64,000 nt of DNA, taken from Streptomyces capitiformicae. Lineage in GTDB: Bacteria > Actinomycetota > Actinomycetes > Streptomycetales > Streptomycetaceae. Location: positions 9,493,486 to 9,557,485 of the forward strand of contig NZ_CP022161.1 of the NCBI RefSeq assembly GCF_002214185.1, written 5' to 3'. Both the position numbers and the translations under genes were made by a program. The notes beneath the pieces are model-generated. The model did not search any database and was not told the origin of the DNA. It was given only the letters and a program-made list of their open reading frames with translations. Positions 36,190 through 46,155 of the stretch are shown piece after piece (position 1 is the stretch's first letter; each line of letters opens with the position of its first letter).

Positions 36190-39100
36190 CTACCCGGCAG
36201 GATGTTCCTCGTCCAGGGCCTTGAGGGCGAAGAAGCGGGCGCCGCAGCCGTCGAAGAGGGTGCGGGCCCTGCTGAAGGTCGTGCGGGCCTCGTGGGGTCT
36301 GGCGAGGGTGTTCAGGGCACGGCCGGCCAGGAGGTGGGCCTGGCCGGCTGCGACCGGGTCGCCGACGGACGTGAAGAGTGCTGTGGCCGCCTTCGCATGG
36401 TCGAGGGCACATGCCGGGCTGGTGGAGAATAGTGCGTGGGCGCGTGCCGTGTGGGCGAGGTCTGTGCGCCGTGGTGGCGACCAAGGACGGATCTCCGATT
36501 GGGCGCGGTCGGCCCAGGACGCCGCCTCGTTCGGGCGCCCTAGCAGGGCCGCCGCCTCGGCGAGCAGGTTGTACCACACCATGCGGTCGATCGACGCGAC
36601 GCCGACCGGCTCGGGGCGGTGCAGCGCGCCGGTCAGCATCTCGGTGCAGGTCGGCGGGTCACCCGTGTGCAGGGCGACGAACGCGAGCGGCCCGAAGACC
36701 ATGCCGGCGAGGAACTCCCGGCGTCCGCCCGTGACCTCCATGACCTCCTCGCTGAGCCGCAACGCCAGGTCGAGGTCCCCTCGGAGGGCGGCGAGGTAGC
36801 ACTGCCAGGCCGTCACGGTGGCCACGGACTGGCGGGAGCCCGAGAGTTCGGCCATGTCGCGTGCGTCCTGCGCGGACTCGCCGAGGTTGCCGGTCAGTCC
36901 GTGCCCCATGGCCAGCAGGATGCGGATCTGGCCGCCGAGAAGCGTCTGGCCGCTGCTGCGCGCGAGGTCGAGTGCCCGCCGCAGGTGCCGAACCGCGCTA
37001 TGGAGCGTTCCTCGACGATCTCGGCGGTCGCGAGCCACACGGCCGAACACAGCAACTGGGTCAGTTCGCCGTCCGGCATCGCGTCCACCAGCGTGGCCGC
37101 CTCATCCAGCCGGCCCAGTGATTCCAGGTCGACCTCGCCGCCCCCCTGATCGGCCAGTACCCGTGCCGCCAGCGCGCCCGCCAGCAGCGGGCGTACCCCG
37201 GTACGGCGGGCGGCTTCCAACGCCTTTTCCGGCCAGTCCACGTCGTCGAGGTGTGCCTCCAGCCGATGGCCGATGGCCGATGGCCGATGGCCGATGGCCA
37301 GGGTCACCAGCAGCGTCGCGGTGGCGCGGGCGTCGTGCTGCGGGTGGTGCGCCAGCTCGGTGACCAGGAGTGCCTTGGCCTCGGCGTGGCGCCCCAGCAG
37401 CCGCTCGTTCGAGGCACACAGGCTCACCAGCGAGGCCCGGACCCCGCCGGCCTCGGCCGGCAGCAGCCGCAGCAGTTCGTAGATGGTCTCGCGGCTCTGC
37501 TCCAGTTGGCCGGTGAGGGCCAGCGCCTGCGCGCGCAGGCCCAGCAGGTCCAGCCGGACCGGCGCCATCTCGCCGTCGTGGGGCGCCAGGCGCAGTGCGG
37601 CGGCCAGCCACCGGGCGGCGGAGGCCGGGCTGCTGTGCAGGGCACCAAAGGCGGCTTCCCGCAGGACCGCTATGGCCTCCTGGTCGCCGCGGCGCGCCGA
37701 GCGTTCCACGTGGTGGGCCCGCTCGGCCGCCGAAGCACCGTGCTCGCGCAGCGCCGCGGCCGCACGGGCGTGGGCCGCGATACGCCAGCCGGGACCTGCC
37801 GTGTCATACACGACACGCCGTACGAGGGGATGGCGGAACCGGAACCGGTCGGTGTGCTGGATTGGGCGGAGCAGGTCGCGGGCCGTGAGGGTGTCCAGCG
37901 CCTTCAGTACGTCGTCGATGCCCAGGCCGGCCGTACGCGCCACCAGTTCGGGTTCGGCGGTGTCCGCGGCCACGGCCACTGTCTGGGCCACCAGTACCTC
38001 TGTCTCGGCGAGGGCGTCGAGCTCGGCGGTCAGCGCGGCCCGCACCTGGGCGGGCAGTTCCTCTCCGCCCGTCCGGTCGGGGTCGGCCTTCTTGGTGGCG
38101 GCCAGCGCGAGTACGTAGAACGGGTTTCCCCTGCCCGCCTGGTGGATTTCGCGTCGCCGCGCGCTGGCCAGCCGGGCGGGCAGCATCGCGTCGACGGCGT
38201 CGGGGCTGAGCGGGCCCAGGTCGACGGTCTCGACGAGGCCGTCCTTCAGGGCCCGTCCGAGTCCCTGGCGTAGTCGGCCGGACAGTTGCCGAGTCCGGTA
38301 CGACACCGTCACCAGTACCTGTCCGCGCGGGGGATGGCGCAGGAGATGGTCCAGCAACTCGGCGGAGCCCTGGTCGTGCATGTCGTCGAGGACGAGCATC
38401 AGCCCTGCGGGTTCGGCCAGCGCCTCCAGCAGGGCCCGTACGGCGCGGTGCAGCCGGTAGCGCTCCGCGCCCAGCCCTTCGCGGGCGGCAACCGCCGCGG
38501 CCGCTTGCGGCAGCATGGGCAGAATGCCCCGGAGCAGGTCCACGTCATCGTCGGACAGGCCCCGCAGGCTCTGCGCTCCCAGGTCGGCGAACGCGTCGGC
38601 GACGATCCCGAAGGGCACCTGCTGCTCGAACTCCGTCGCCCGGCCCCACAGGACCACCCGGCCCGCCGAATGCGCCCGGCCCGCCAGCTCGGTCAGCAGC
38701 CGGGTCTTGCCGATCCCCGGATCCCGGGTGACCACCAGGAAGGGTGACGACGCCGAGTCAGCCAACAGCCCGTCCAGGACGGCCAGTTCCCGGTCCCGGC
38801 CCACCAGCGGCCGCCTGGGGCCGCTGGACACGCCTCGCGCGCAGACAGCTCGCGCACAGACGGATGCGGCCCGCGCGCAGCCGGGTGCGGCTTGGCCGGA
38901 AACGGGTGCGGTACCGCCTCGGATGTCGACGACGGATCCCGGCGGCGCCAGCGAAGGGTCCTGACGCAGGACCGCCGCCTCCAGCTCCCGCAGCGCGGGG
39001 CCCGGATCGATGCCGAGTTCGGTGGCCAGCCGGGTGCGTACCTCGCGCAGAACAACCAGTGCGTCGGCCTGGCGTCCCGACCGGTACAGCGCCAGCACCA

Positions 39101-39662
39101 GTTGCCCCTGGACCCGTTCGTCGAACGGGTGGTCAGCGGCTGCGTCCCGCAGCTGCGGCAGTACCCGCATGTGCTCGCCGAGTGCCAGGCGGGCGTCGGC
39201 CAGCGCACGACGGGCCTCCGACTCCAGCTCCGCCAGCCGGTCGGACTGCTCGGCGAGCCACGGCACCTCGGCCACGTCCACCAGCGGCCGCCCCCGCCAC
39301 AACGCCAGCGCGGACCGCAGCAGCGCGGCAGCGGCGGCGGGGTCCGAGGAGTGCCGCGCGGTGCGCACGAGCCGCTCGGCGGCGCCCGCGTCGGTGTCCC
39401 ACTCCAGCGCATAGCCCGGAAAACGGGCAGTGATCGCCGAACGGCCGCCGAGAACCCGGCGTAGATACGACACATGGCTCTGCACGGTGTTGATCCCGGT
39501 GGGCCGCCCGCTCCACGCCAGCTCGATCAGGCGGTCGGTGCTGACGACGTCGCCCGCGTGCAGCGCGAGCACCGCGAGGACCGCCTTGCGCCGTAACCCG
39601 GACAGCGGGCGCGGCTGCCCCTACACGACGACGTCCAGCGGCCCGAGCAGCCGGACCTGCAT
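36190..39662 (-). pseudogene. SARP-type regulator with BTAD, ATPase and TPR domains, inactivated
   Basis: From ATG 39662 (AAGGGGG upstream) the protein starts 'MQVRLLGPLDVVV' and meets TAG at 39623-39621. It then continues as the OmpR-like DNA-binding domain ('VVSTDRLIELAWSGRP', 'TVQSHVSYLRRVLGG'), the BTAD domain, an ATPase ('VVTRDPGIGKTRLLTELAGR', 'LMLVLDDMHDQGSAELLDH') and a TPR region. Near 37000 the frame shifts and the TPR part continues to 36190 ('LRRALDLARSSGQTLLGGQI'). Two lesions make a full product impossible without readthrough and frameshift. Relatives activate antibiotic clusters. Divergent from a lectin gene. Confidence 0.82.
37263..37297. repeat. Five perfect 7-bp repeats inside the SARP-type gene
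   Basis: CCGATGG repeated five times in tandem, encoding 'IGHRPSAIGHR' on the minus strand. A 7-bp unit changes the reading frame with every single-copy gain or loss. Confidence 0.9.
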
Positions 39663-39687
39663 GAAACCCCCTTGTGACCTGGCGGTT

Positions 39688-39716
39688 TCAGCGAGAGGTC
39701 AGCTCGCTTTCAGCTC
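39688..39716 (+). promoter_or_regulatory. Three 11-bp-spaced TCAGC repeats, SARP-type binding site
   Basis: TCAGC begins at 39688, 39699 and 39710, exactly one helical turn apart, with heptamers TCAGCGA, TCAGCTC and TCAGCTC. SARP proteins are known to bind heptameric direct repeats with 11-bp periodicity upstream of -10. The site lies in the divergent promoter between the SARP-type gene and the lectin gene. Confidence 0.65.
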
Positions 39717-39809
39717 GTCCCGCCAGCGTTGGCGACACAGTACATGCCAAGCGAACGGGCGGAGCGCGGACCGGGCTCCGGCGGCACCGCCCACGAGAGG
39801 AGAACCACC

Positions 39810-40352
39810 ATGACCCACCAGCGCAGACGCGTCGGCCTGGTCTTCGCCGCCACCGCGGCACTGTTGACGGGCGCCTCGGGGATGACGAACGCAGCCGCCG
39901 CCGGCCGGACCCTCGCAGCGGCCGCGGCCGACGGCAGCTACTTCAAGGTGATCCACAAGAGCGGCATGTGCCTGGACGTCAACGGCGCAAGCGTGACGGA
40001 CGGCGCCATCCTCCAGCTCTACACCTGCAACGACGGGGACGGACAGAAGTGGACGTCGGTGCCCAATAGCGACGGCACCCACACGTTGCTGAACAAGAAG
40101 AGCGGCAAGTGCCTGGATGTGAGCAACGGCTCCACACAGGACAATGCCCAGATCTGGCAGTGGCCCTGCAACGGAGGCTCCGCCCAGCGCTGGAAGGCGC
40201 TGCCGGCGGGCCTGGGCTGGAACCAGCTGCAGGCACAGGTCAGCGGCAAGTGCCTGTCCCCCAAGGCCGGGGCCACCGCCCGGCGCACGCCCGCCGTGCA
40301 GTTCACCTGCAACGGGAGCACATCCCAGCACTGGCAGTTCACCGCGGTCTGA
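39810..40352 (+). CDS. Secreted ricin-type beta-trefoil lectin
   Basis: A 180-residue secreted protein. The signal peptide 'RRRVGLVFAATAALLTGASG' ends in an Ala-rich cleavage region near residue 35. A single RICIN domain follows with three QxW repeats: 'DGDGQKWTS', 'NGGSAQRWKA' and 'STSQHWQFTAV', each paired with a 'GKCLDV'-like strand. Stand-alone lectins of this type bind polysaccharide; no catalytic domain is attached. ATG 39810 has AGAGGAGAA upstream. Its promoter carries the SARP-type repeats, so it was probably a SARP target. It overlaps the converging lipoprotein gene by 14 bp. Confidence 0.9.
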   Translation: MTHQRRRVGLVFAATAALLTGASGMTNAAAAGRTLAAAAADGSYFKVIHKSGMCLDVNGASVTDGAILQLYTCNDGDGQKWTSVPNSDGTHTLLNKKSGKCLDVSNGSTQDNAQIWQWPCNGGSAQRWKALPAGLGWNQLQAQVSGKCLSPKAGATARRTPAVQFTCNGSTSQHWQFTAV

Positions 40353-40869
40353 CCGGCAGGAACCGGTTATAGAAGCCGGGGAACTCGACACCGGCACCAA
40401 GGACGTGCGAACCGAGGCACACATTCACCGCCTCGAAGGCGGGACGGTTGCGCTCACCGTAGACCGGATCCAGGACATCACGTGCGTTGGCGCCCGATTT
40501 CAAATTGCTCGCCGAGGTATCGATCGCCTTGAGCACCGTACGGAACTCTTCGGCGATGTCCGGCGGCGCGCTCGCCTGCATCGGCTCACCGGTCTCGGCG
40601 ATCAAGGCGGCCTTCCTCCGCAGCTCTTTGAAGTCCAACGGCTCCCCTTCAATCGCCGCACCCACTTCGGCGCTGTAGGCAACGACGCCGACCTGGAAGG
40701 TCGACAGATTAAGGCAGAAGGCCGAGGTTGGCGTGGCGCTCGGGCGTGTGGTCGATGCGCTGGACGAGGCCGGGACCGATGCCGGTGGCGCAGCGTCCGG
40801 GGAACTGGAGCAGCCCGCCGTCATCAGCGCGGCGGCCATCGCGAGGATCCATCTGCGTGGGCCGGTCAT
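40339..40869 (-). CDS. Putative lipoprotein, function unknown
   Basis: 176 residues. 'RRWILAMAAALMTAGCSSSP' is a lipoprotein signal with lipobox LMTAGC, followed by a Ser/Ala/Pro linker. The mature domain has two Cys ('AFCLNLSTFQVGVVAYS' and 'AVNVCLGSHVLG') that could pair. No known domain. ATG 40869 puts the lipobox at residue 20; the long in-frame extension upstream is not plausible. Confidence 0.75.
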   Translation of the reverse strand: MTGPRRWILAMAAALMTAGCSSSPDAAPPASVPASSSASTTRPSATPTSAFCLNLSTFQVGVVAYSAEVGAAIEGEPLDFKELRRKAALIAETGEPMQASAPPDIAEEFRTVLKAIDTSASNLKSGANARDVLDPVYGERNRPAFEAVNVCLGSHVLGAGVEFPGFYNRFLPVRPR

Positions 40870-41163
40870 GGGCGAAGGGTAGGCAACGGAGTCCGGGAGT
40901 GGTCCCAGCAGGAGACGACACCGGCGAAAGTGGAGCCGGTTCGAGGGCAGTTGCGCAAACCCGCCGACCGGGGCTGGATCTCGCCAACCGGCGCGGGACG
41001 CTGTCTGACTGGCTGTGACGTCGTCAATCGGCCCCTGTGTGGCGGCCCGAGAGTGACCCGATTCGTGAAGATCAATGACGGCACGAAGCGGCCCCGGCAC
41101 GAGCGACTACACCTGTCCGGTGGGGCCAGCTGAAGCCGTCGCTCCACAAGCGGGATCGCCCGG

Positions 41164-41681
41164 ATGGGCGGCGGCATCGTACTGCTGGACGGATCGGTGA
41201 TTCGCACCCGGCGCAGAACCGGGAAAGCAAACCGGAACAACTACTCCGGCAAGAACAAATGGCACGGCCTGCTCGTGATCGCCCTCACCGACCACCGGGG
41301 CCGGCTGCTGTGGATCTCGGCGGCCCGCCCCGGGCGCACCTCGGACATCACCGCCTGCCGGCACAACAAGCTCACCCGGGAACTGCGGGAAGTCGGGCTC
41401 GGAGCCATCGCCGACCTGGGATTCGTCGGCCTCGACGACAGCGGCCCCGACACCGAAACCCCGCGGTGATCACCGGCTACAAGGCCGCCCGGAACCGGCC
41501 TCTGACGCGAGGCCAGAAGCAGTCCAACACAGCACTGGCGGCTGTCCGGGCACCCGTCGAGCACGGCTTCGCCCACCTCAGGAACTGGCGCGTCCTCGGC
41601 AAGGTACGCACCGCCCCCGCCTGGGCGACCGCCCTGGTCCGGGCCTTGCTGGTGCTCACGAACCGCGAAGTCGCCCGATGA
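41164..41681 (+). pseudogene. IS5-type transposase remnant (copy 1)
   Basis: 'RTGKANRNNYSGKNKWHGLL', 'WISAARPGRTSDITACR' and 'GLGAIADLGFVGLDD' in one frame, then after a frame change near 41465 'GYKAARNRPLTRGQKQSNTA', 'LAAVRAPVEHGFAHLRNW' and 'ALLVLTNREVAR'. This is the DDE_Tnp_4-type C-terminal half; the N-terminal helix-turn-helix part is absent. The end-like sequence GTCACCAGCAACTTCA follows at about 41754. Confidence 0.8.
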
Positions 41682-41825
41682 CCGACGATCTTCACCAAAG
41701 TCATCTGCCGGCGACCAGCACAAGCATCCCGATGCCCACACACACCAGCCCCGTCACCAGCAACTTCAGCTCGCACACCGCTCAGTGAGCGACTCTGTCG
41801 GGAGTGTGTGACTTGTCGGCAGAGG

Positions 41826-42995
41826 TCAGCGGCGCATCCGGGGACGCTCCGCGTTCGTGACGGCCCGCAGTACCCACTCGGCCGGGCCGTACCGGTACCG
41901 CGCGAGCCAGCGTCGGCTCAGCTCCAGTTGGACCACGAAGATACCGACGGCGACGACCGGCACGACCGCCGGCGGCGTGTCTCCGGTCAGCCCGAGCCCA
42001 ACGCCGGTGAAGATCAGCACGCCCAGCAGAGACTGACCGAGATAGTTCGACAGCGCCATCTGGCCGGCTGGCGCGAGCGCCCGTGCCAGCCGGCCGCCGC
42101 GCGCGGTGGCGAACACCCGTAGCAGGGTCGCCACGTAGGCGCCGACCAGCAACGGCGCGGTCAGGATGCTCGCCGCCAGCCCGGCCAGGCCCACAGTGCC
42201 GCCGCCGATCGCGAACACCAGCGCGCCGGCGAGCCCGATCGGGTACCCGACCAGCTCCAGTCGGCGCAGCGCGACCGTGTGCCTGCCGATCCCGTCGGCG
42301 AGCAACTTCCGCCGGCCGGCGGCCAGCCCGACGAGGAACGCGGCAAGCGCGAGCGGACCCTGCACAGCAAGACTTCCGGCCATCGTCGGCAGCGAGCGCA
42401 GGTGCTCGCCGATCACCGAACCCAGGCCGCCGGCAAGCGCATCGGTCGACACGCGACCGCCGGCGAGCGCGGCGCCCTGGTCGGTAACCAATTCGACGCC
42501 AGCCAGCGCAGCCACGGCCATCCCGACCGCCATGACACCGACGATCGCCCCCGCGGCGATGACCGCGGTCCTCGGCTGGATCCGGTGCACGGCAAGCAGA
42601 ACAAGGCCAAGCAGAGCGTAGGTGGTCAGGATGTCACCCTGGAACAGCAGCACCGCATGCAGGCCGCCGAGCACGAAAAGCCCGCCGAGCCGGCGGACGA
42701 ACCGCGCGGTGAAGTCCGCGCCGGCACGGCCCGCGGCGGCCAGCTGCAAGGTAAAGCTGTAGCCGAACAGGAACGAGAACAGGAGGTAGAACTTCATCTC
42801 GAACAGCAACCGGACCCCGAACTCGACGGAGTCGTCCAGCCAGGAGCCATGCGCCGGATCGGCGACAAGATGGAACGGGTAGCCGGAGGCGAAGTACGCA
42901 AGGTTCACAACAAGGATGCCGAACAGCGCGAACCCGCGCAGCGCGTCGACATCAAGTAACCGGGGTTGGGTGCGCGGTCGCAGCGTTTCCGTCAT
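41826..42995 (-). CDS. DUF418 family membrane protein
   Basis: A 389-residue polytopic membrane protein of the YeiB/DUF418 type: 'LLDVDALRGFALFGILVVNL' at the N-terminus, 'LLFEMKFYLLFSFLFGYSF', and the C-terminal DUF418 part with 'APAGQMALSNYLGQSLLGVL' and 'GPAEWVLRAVTN'. Function is unknown; relatives are thought to be transporters or acyltransferase-like. It is bracketed by two same-orientation remnants of one IS5-type element, so it may have moved as a composite unit. Confidence 0.88.
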   Translation of the reverse strand: MTETLRPRTQPRLLDVDALRGFALFGILVVNLAYFASGYPFHLVADPAHGSWLDDSVEFGVRLLFEMKFYLLFSFLFGYSFTLQLAAAGRAGADFTARFVRRLGGLFVLGGLHAVLLFQGDILTTYALLGLVLLAVHRIQPRTAVIAAGAIVGVMAVGMAVAALAGVELVTDQGAALAGGRVSTDALAGGLGSVIGEHLRSLPTMAGSLAVQGPLALAAFLVGLAAGRRKLLADGIGRHTVALRRLELVGYPIGLAGALVFAIGGGTVGLAGLAASILTAPLLVGAYVATLLRVFATARGGRLARALAPAGQMALSNYLGQSLLGVLIFTGVGLGLTGDTPPAVVPVVAVGIFVVQLELSRRWLARYRYGPAEWVLRAVTNAERPRMRR

Positions 42996-43149
42996 GCAAG
43001 AACGCTAGGAACGGTGAGGGCGCGGCACGAGCCGGTGCGCCCGAGAATCCGTGGTGGGGCCAGCCCTACCGGTCGGGGCGGGGCCAGCCCTGCCGGTCGC
43101 CAGTCGACCCGCCGCGACCGACTCGCGTGTCCAACGTTCCCGACTCCCC

Positions 43150-43480
43150 ACTCAGCGGGCGGTTACAAGGCGGCCCGCAACCGGCTGCTGCCCCGCAGCC
43201 AGAGATTGTCCAACACAGCGCTGGCCGCCGTCCGGGCGCCGGTCGAGTACGGCTTCGCTCTCCTGACGAACTGGCGCGCGCTCGGCAAGGTCCGCACCGA
43301 CCGGAAATGGGCAACCTCCCTGGTCAGGGCCATGCTGGTCCTCACCAACCACGAAGCAGCCCGAAGACCGATGATCTTCACCGAAGTCATCAACCAACGA
43401 CCAGCACGAATACCCCCAACCCCGCGTACACCAGACCGGTGACCAGCAACTTCACGATGCACACTGCTCAGTTCGGGCAG
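43150..43480 (+). pseudogene. IS5-type transposase remnant (copy 2)
   Basis: 'GYKAARNRLLPRSQRLSNTA', 'LAAVRAPVEYGFALLTNW' and 'MLVLTNHEAARR' parallel copy 1 at 41465-41681, and the following end GTGACCAGCAACTTCA (about 43439) parallels its end. Copies differ at many positions, so they are old or from two related elements. Only the last 75 residues plus the end are left. Confidence 0.8.
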
Positions 43481-43619
43481 AGTGAGCCACCGGTTGGCCG
43501 GCCGGGCGGGCTCGTCGGCAGGCTGGGGCATGGCAGCGGTGGCGCCTTGGCAGTGGCCTCGCGGATGGCGGCAAACCAGAGGCGGGCGGATGGGCAGTGA
43601 GGGCGCACAACTCGAGGAG

Positions 43620-43738
43620 GCACATCGCGCGGCTTTGGCGGGATCCTTGGCGGTGACGGTCGCTGTGTGCCCGCCCGACGGGGCCCGTGTGGCGATTCCC
43701 CGGGCCATGTTCCGGACGCCGATGATGGTGATCTGCAC
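43620..43738 (-). pseudogene. N-terminal scrap of an NAD(P)-binding oxidoreductase
   Basis: From a CTG/ATG-like start near 43738 the minus strand reads 'MQITIIGVRNMARGIATRA' then 'GGHTATVTAKDPAKAA', the Rossmann N-terminus of F420-dependent NADP reductase-like proteins. It stops matching after about 38 residues. Usual GxGNMA reads 'GVRNMA'. Confidence 0.5.
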
Positions 43739-43794
43739 AGGTGCAACGGTATGTGCGGCCGGGGACGACCGGTGGCACGCGCACCGTCTGGGTT

Positions 43795-44029
43795 AACGGT
43801 CAAGACCCTGGCCCGTGCGTGCATGGCTGCCACCGGACAGCTGGTGAAGCATGTGATCGATGCCCGTGTCGCGTTGGAGGTGCATCGGTTGCCGGCGCAC
43901 ACGGATGAGCCGGTGGCGATCATCGCCCGCCGTCTGAGTTTTCCCGACCCCACCAACTTCGGGAAGTTCTTCACCCGTCACATCGGCACGTGCCCCGGCA
44001 CCTTCCGCCACATCCACCAGGGCCAGTAG
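43795..44029 (+). pseudogene. AraC-family C-terminal helix-turn-helix remnant
   Basis: 'LTVKTLARACMAATGQLVKH', 'VIDARVALEVHRLPAHTDEP' and 'FPDPTNFGKFFTRHIGTCPG' form the two AraC helix-turn-helix motifs and the closing helix. The N-terminal ligand domain is missing; the sequence upstream belongs to a divergent gene scrap, as in intact AraC/oxidoreductase pairs. Confidence 0.75.
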
Positions 44030-44069
44030 CGGTTCCGTGAAGGCCAGGTGGCGGGCGCGGCCGAAGTTT

Positions 44070-44176
44070 TCGAAGCGCTTCGACAATGATGTCCGCAGGT
44101 GAAAGAAATGTGTCTTCCTGCGCAGAGTCTTGCTGTTCAGACGCCCCGTCATTACTGTCCGCAGACGCAAGCGCTT
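44070..44176 (+). promoter_or_regulatory. LacI-type operators upstream of the GH12 gene
   Basis: TCGAAGCGCTTCGA at 44070-44083 is a perfect 14-bp palindrome with the central CG expected of LacI-family operators; AAGCGCTT recurs at 44169-44176 in CAAGCGCTTCGAC. CebR-type repressors control cellulase genes through GAGCGCTC sites of the same architecture, so cello- or xyloglucan-oligosaccharide control is likely (inference). Confidence 0.6.
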
Positions 44177-44431
44177 CGACACTTCGCACCCTGCGTCTGG
44201 CAAGCCCGTTGCTTGGAAGGTAAGGGGACCGAGCACCGTTCCCGCAGTTCTTCACTTCGCCCAGGGCCGGCCATCAAGCCGGTCAGTCGGCCAACTGCGC
44301 AAGCACCTCGGACGGGGCTGGGTCGCGCCGTCCCGAGCCCGGACTCGCCGACGAGCGACACCTCGCGGCGCCAGAGTCCGCCACCAGACCGGGGGGTCCG
44401 GAACAACCCATCGCCGTCCTTGGAGGGACAC

Positions 44432-45199
44432 ATGAGATGGCAAGCCCGTAAATCCATCAGCAGCAAGTCGGCCGGGTTCGGTCGGCTGGCCCTGATCGTC
44501 GCCGTGATCGTCGGGTTCCTGAGCTTCGCGTCTCCGGCGCAGGCCCAGGTGTACTCCACCTGCGACCGGTGGGGTCAGTACACCCAGGGCACCTGGACGA
44601 TCTACAACAACATCTGGGGCGAAAACCACGGCACGCAGTGCCTGACCGTCAACAGCATCAAGTCCTGGTACGTCGATGCCAACCACTCCGGCGGCGGGAT
44701 CAAGTCCTACCCGAACACCTCGGTCCGGCCCCAGACGCCGCTGTCGCAGTTGAACTCGGCGGGCTTCTGGTACAACACGTCGTCGACTCCCGTCGCCGGC
44801 GGTGACCACTGGAACTGGACGAGCGACATCTGGTCGGCCGGCAACCAGGACGAGATCATGGTCTTCACCAGCTGGTCCGGGGGGACGGCAGGCGGCTGGG
44901 GAAGGCAGATCGCGTCCAACGTGACCATCGGCGGCGTCCGGTACGCGTCGGTCTGGCAGGCCGATCCCGGCTGGAACGTCCTGCAGCTCATCCCCGCCCA
45001 GCAGAGCAACACCGGCACCATCGACGCCTCGGCGGTCTGGCGATGGGCCGCGTCGCAGAACCTCCTGCGCAACACCACCTTCGAAACGATGCAGTTCGGC
45101 CTCGAGATCACTTCGACCAGCGGCGTGCAGAAGCGGTACTCGCTGAACGCCTACAGCGCCTGGTGGAGCAACACCTCCGGCGGCGGATCAAGCATCTAG
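44432..45199 (+). CDS. Secreted GH12-type endo-beta-glucanase/xyloglucanase
   Basis: A 255-residue secreted enzyme. The signal peptide spans residues 1-38 ('FGRLALIVAVIVGFLSFASP', then 'AQA'). The mature part has GH12 features: 'GTWTIYNNIWGENHGTQC', a putative nucleophile Glu in 'QDEIMVFTSWSGG', and a putative acid/base Glu in 'MQFGLEITS'. It should cut beta-1,4-glucans or xyloglucan outside the cell. There is no cellulose-binding module; the C-terminus ends in a short Gly/Ser tail. ATG 44432 follows TTGGAGGGA. Two LacI-type operators lie upstream and a strong hairpin downstream. Confidence 0.85.
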   Translation: MRWQARKSISSKSAGFGRLALIVAVIVGFLSFASPAQAQVYSTCDRWGQYTQGTWTIYNNIWGENHGTQCLTVNSIKSWYVDANHSGGGIKSYPNTSVRPQTPLSQLNSAGFWYNTSSTPVAGGDHWNWTSDIWSAGNQDEIMVFTSWSGGTAGGWGRQIASNVTIGGVRYASVWQADPGWNVLQLIPAQQSNTGTIDASAVWRWAASQNLLRNTTFETMQFGLEITSTSGVQKRYSLNAYSAWWSNTSGGGSSI

Positions 45200-45268
45200 C
45201 CGCAATACGCGCGACACGACGGTGCACTCCGTCCGCGCATAGAGATGAACGCCGGAGCGATTCCCAAA

Positions 45269-45321
45269 CGCAGACCTTTCCGCCGGGCCTCGAACGACAA
45301 ATTCCGGCGGGAAGGTTTGCG
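45269..45321 (+). terminator. 18-bp-stem terminator after the GH12 gene
   Basis: 45269-45286 pairs with 45304-45321 over 18 positions (two would be G-U pairs in RNA) with a 17-base loop. It lies 70 bp after the stop. Confidence 0.75.
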
Positions 45322-45333
45322 GAGTCTTCGAAT

Positions 45334-45981
45334 TCAGGCGGGGTGGATGTGGCCTCGGGCTCGGCGGGTGGTGACGCAGCGTCTGCGTGGGCGTTGGTTG
45401 GTGGGTTGCGGAAGCCGTGGGCGGCTCGCGCGGCGAGCGGCTGTTGTCCAACGGGAGACGGCCGGGACCAGGATGCCCACGAACTCGGGGATGGCCCGCC
45501 CCACGTACTGCTGTCGTACGGCGACACGGTCGGTGTCGACGGCCGACACCTTCTGAAGCGTCCCCGCGAGGTCGGCCCACCAGGAGTCCGGCAGCTGGAG
45601 GTCGTGCTGGAGGATCGGGTCGTCGGACAGGACCGGCTTGTCGACGCGCACCGACCGCTCCGCCCGGTAGGCGGTGCCGTCGTCGACGGCGTCGTGGACG
45701 GCCTGGAGAGCGGGCCGGTAGCCGTCGAGGTCGCCGAAGGCGTGCTGGGCATCGAGGGCGCCGTCCCACAGCTTCCCCGAGGCTTTGTCCTCCGGAGAGG
45801 ACACCAACCGCAGCCACGCCGGTTGCCCGGCGGCGGTGCGGGCCGGGGCACCCAGGGTGCGCCCGGCCCAACCCCAGAACTCCGCGCCCGGCTCCACCTG
45901 GACGTCCAGGGCCTGCCCGGTGTGCGCGTGGTGGGCGCGCATGCGCTGTTCGGTGTCCGGGTCAGGGGGAGGCGAGTACAC
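45334..45981 (-). pseudogene. N-terminal fragment of a phosphotransferase-like protein
   Basis: The frame reads 'EFWGWAGRTLGAPART', 'LRLVSSPEDKASGKLWDGAL' and 'DGYRPALQAVHDAVDDGTAY', like the N-lobe of Streptomyces aminoglycoside-phosphotransferase-family proteins. The homology ends at 'VSRWTTA', where the catalytic 'HGDLH' motif should follow. The upstream start also looks shifted: 'PSLTAAQLREITGVLASP' lies in a different frame, with the change at a CCCCC run near 45970. GTG 45981 could still start a short product. Confidence 0.55.
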
Positions 45982-46155
45982 CAGTGATCTCCCGCAACTG
46001 GGCCGCGGTCAGGGAGGGTTGGGCGACGGCGTCGGACGCCTCCCTCCAGTGTGGCGCACTTGAGGCGGTGATGAGGGCGTCTGTCACTCCTGGGCATGAC
46101 GCGACTGAACCGCTCCGGGTCTGATGGAGGCTCGATTCCCTGAGAGGATCGAGTC

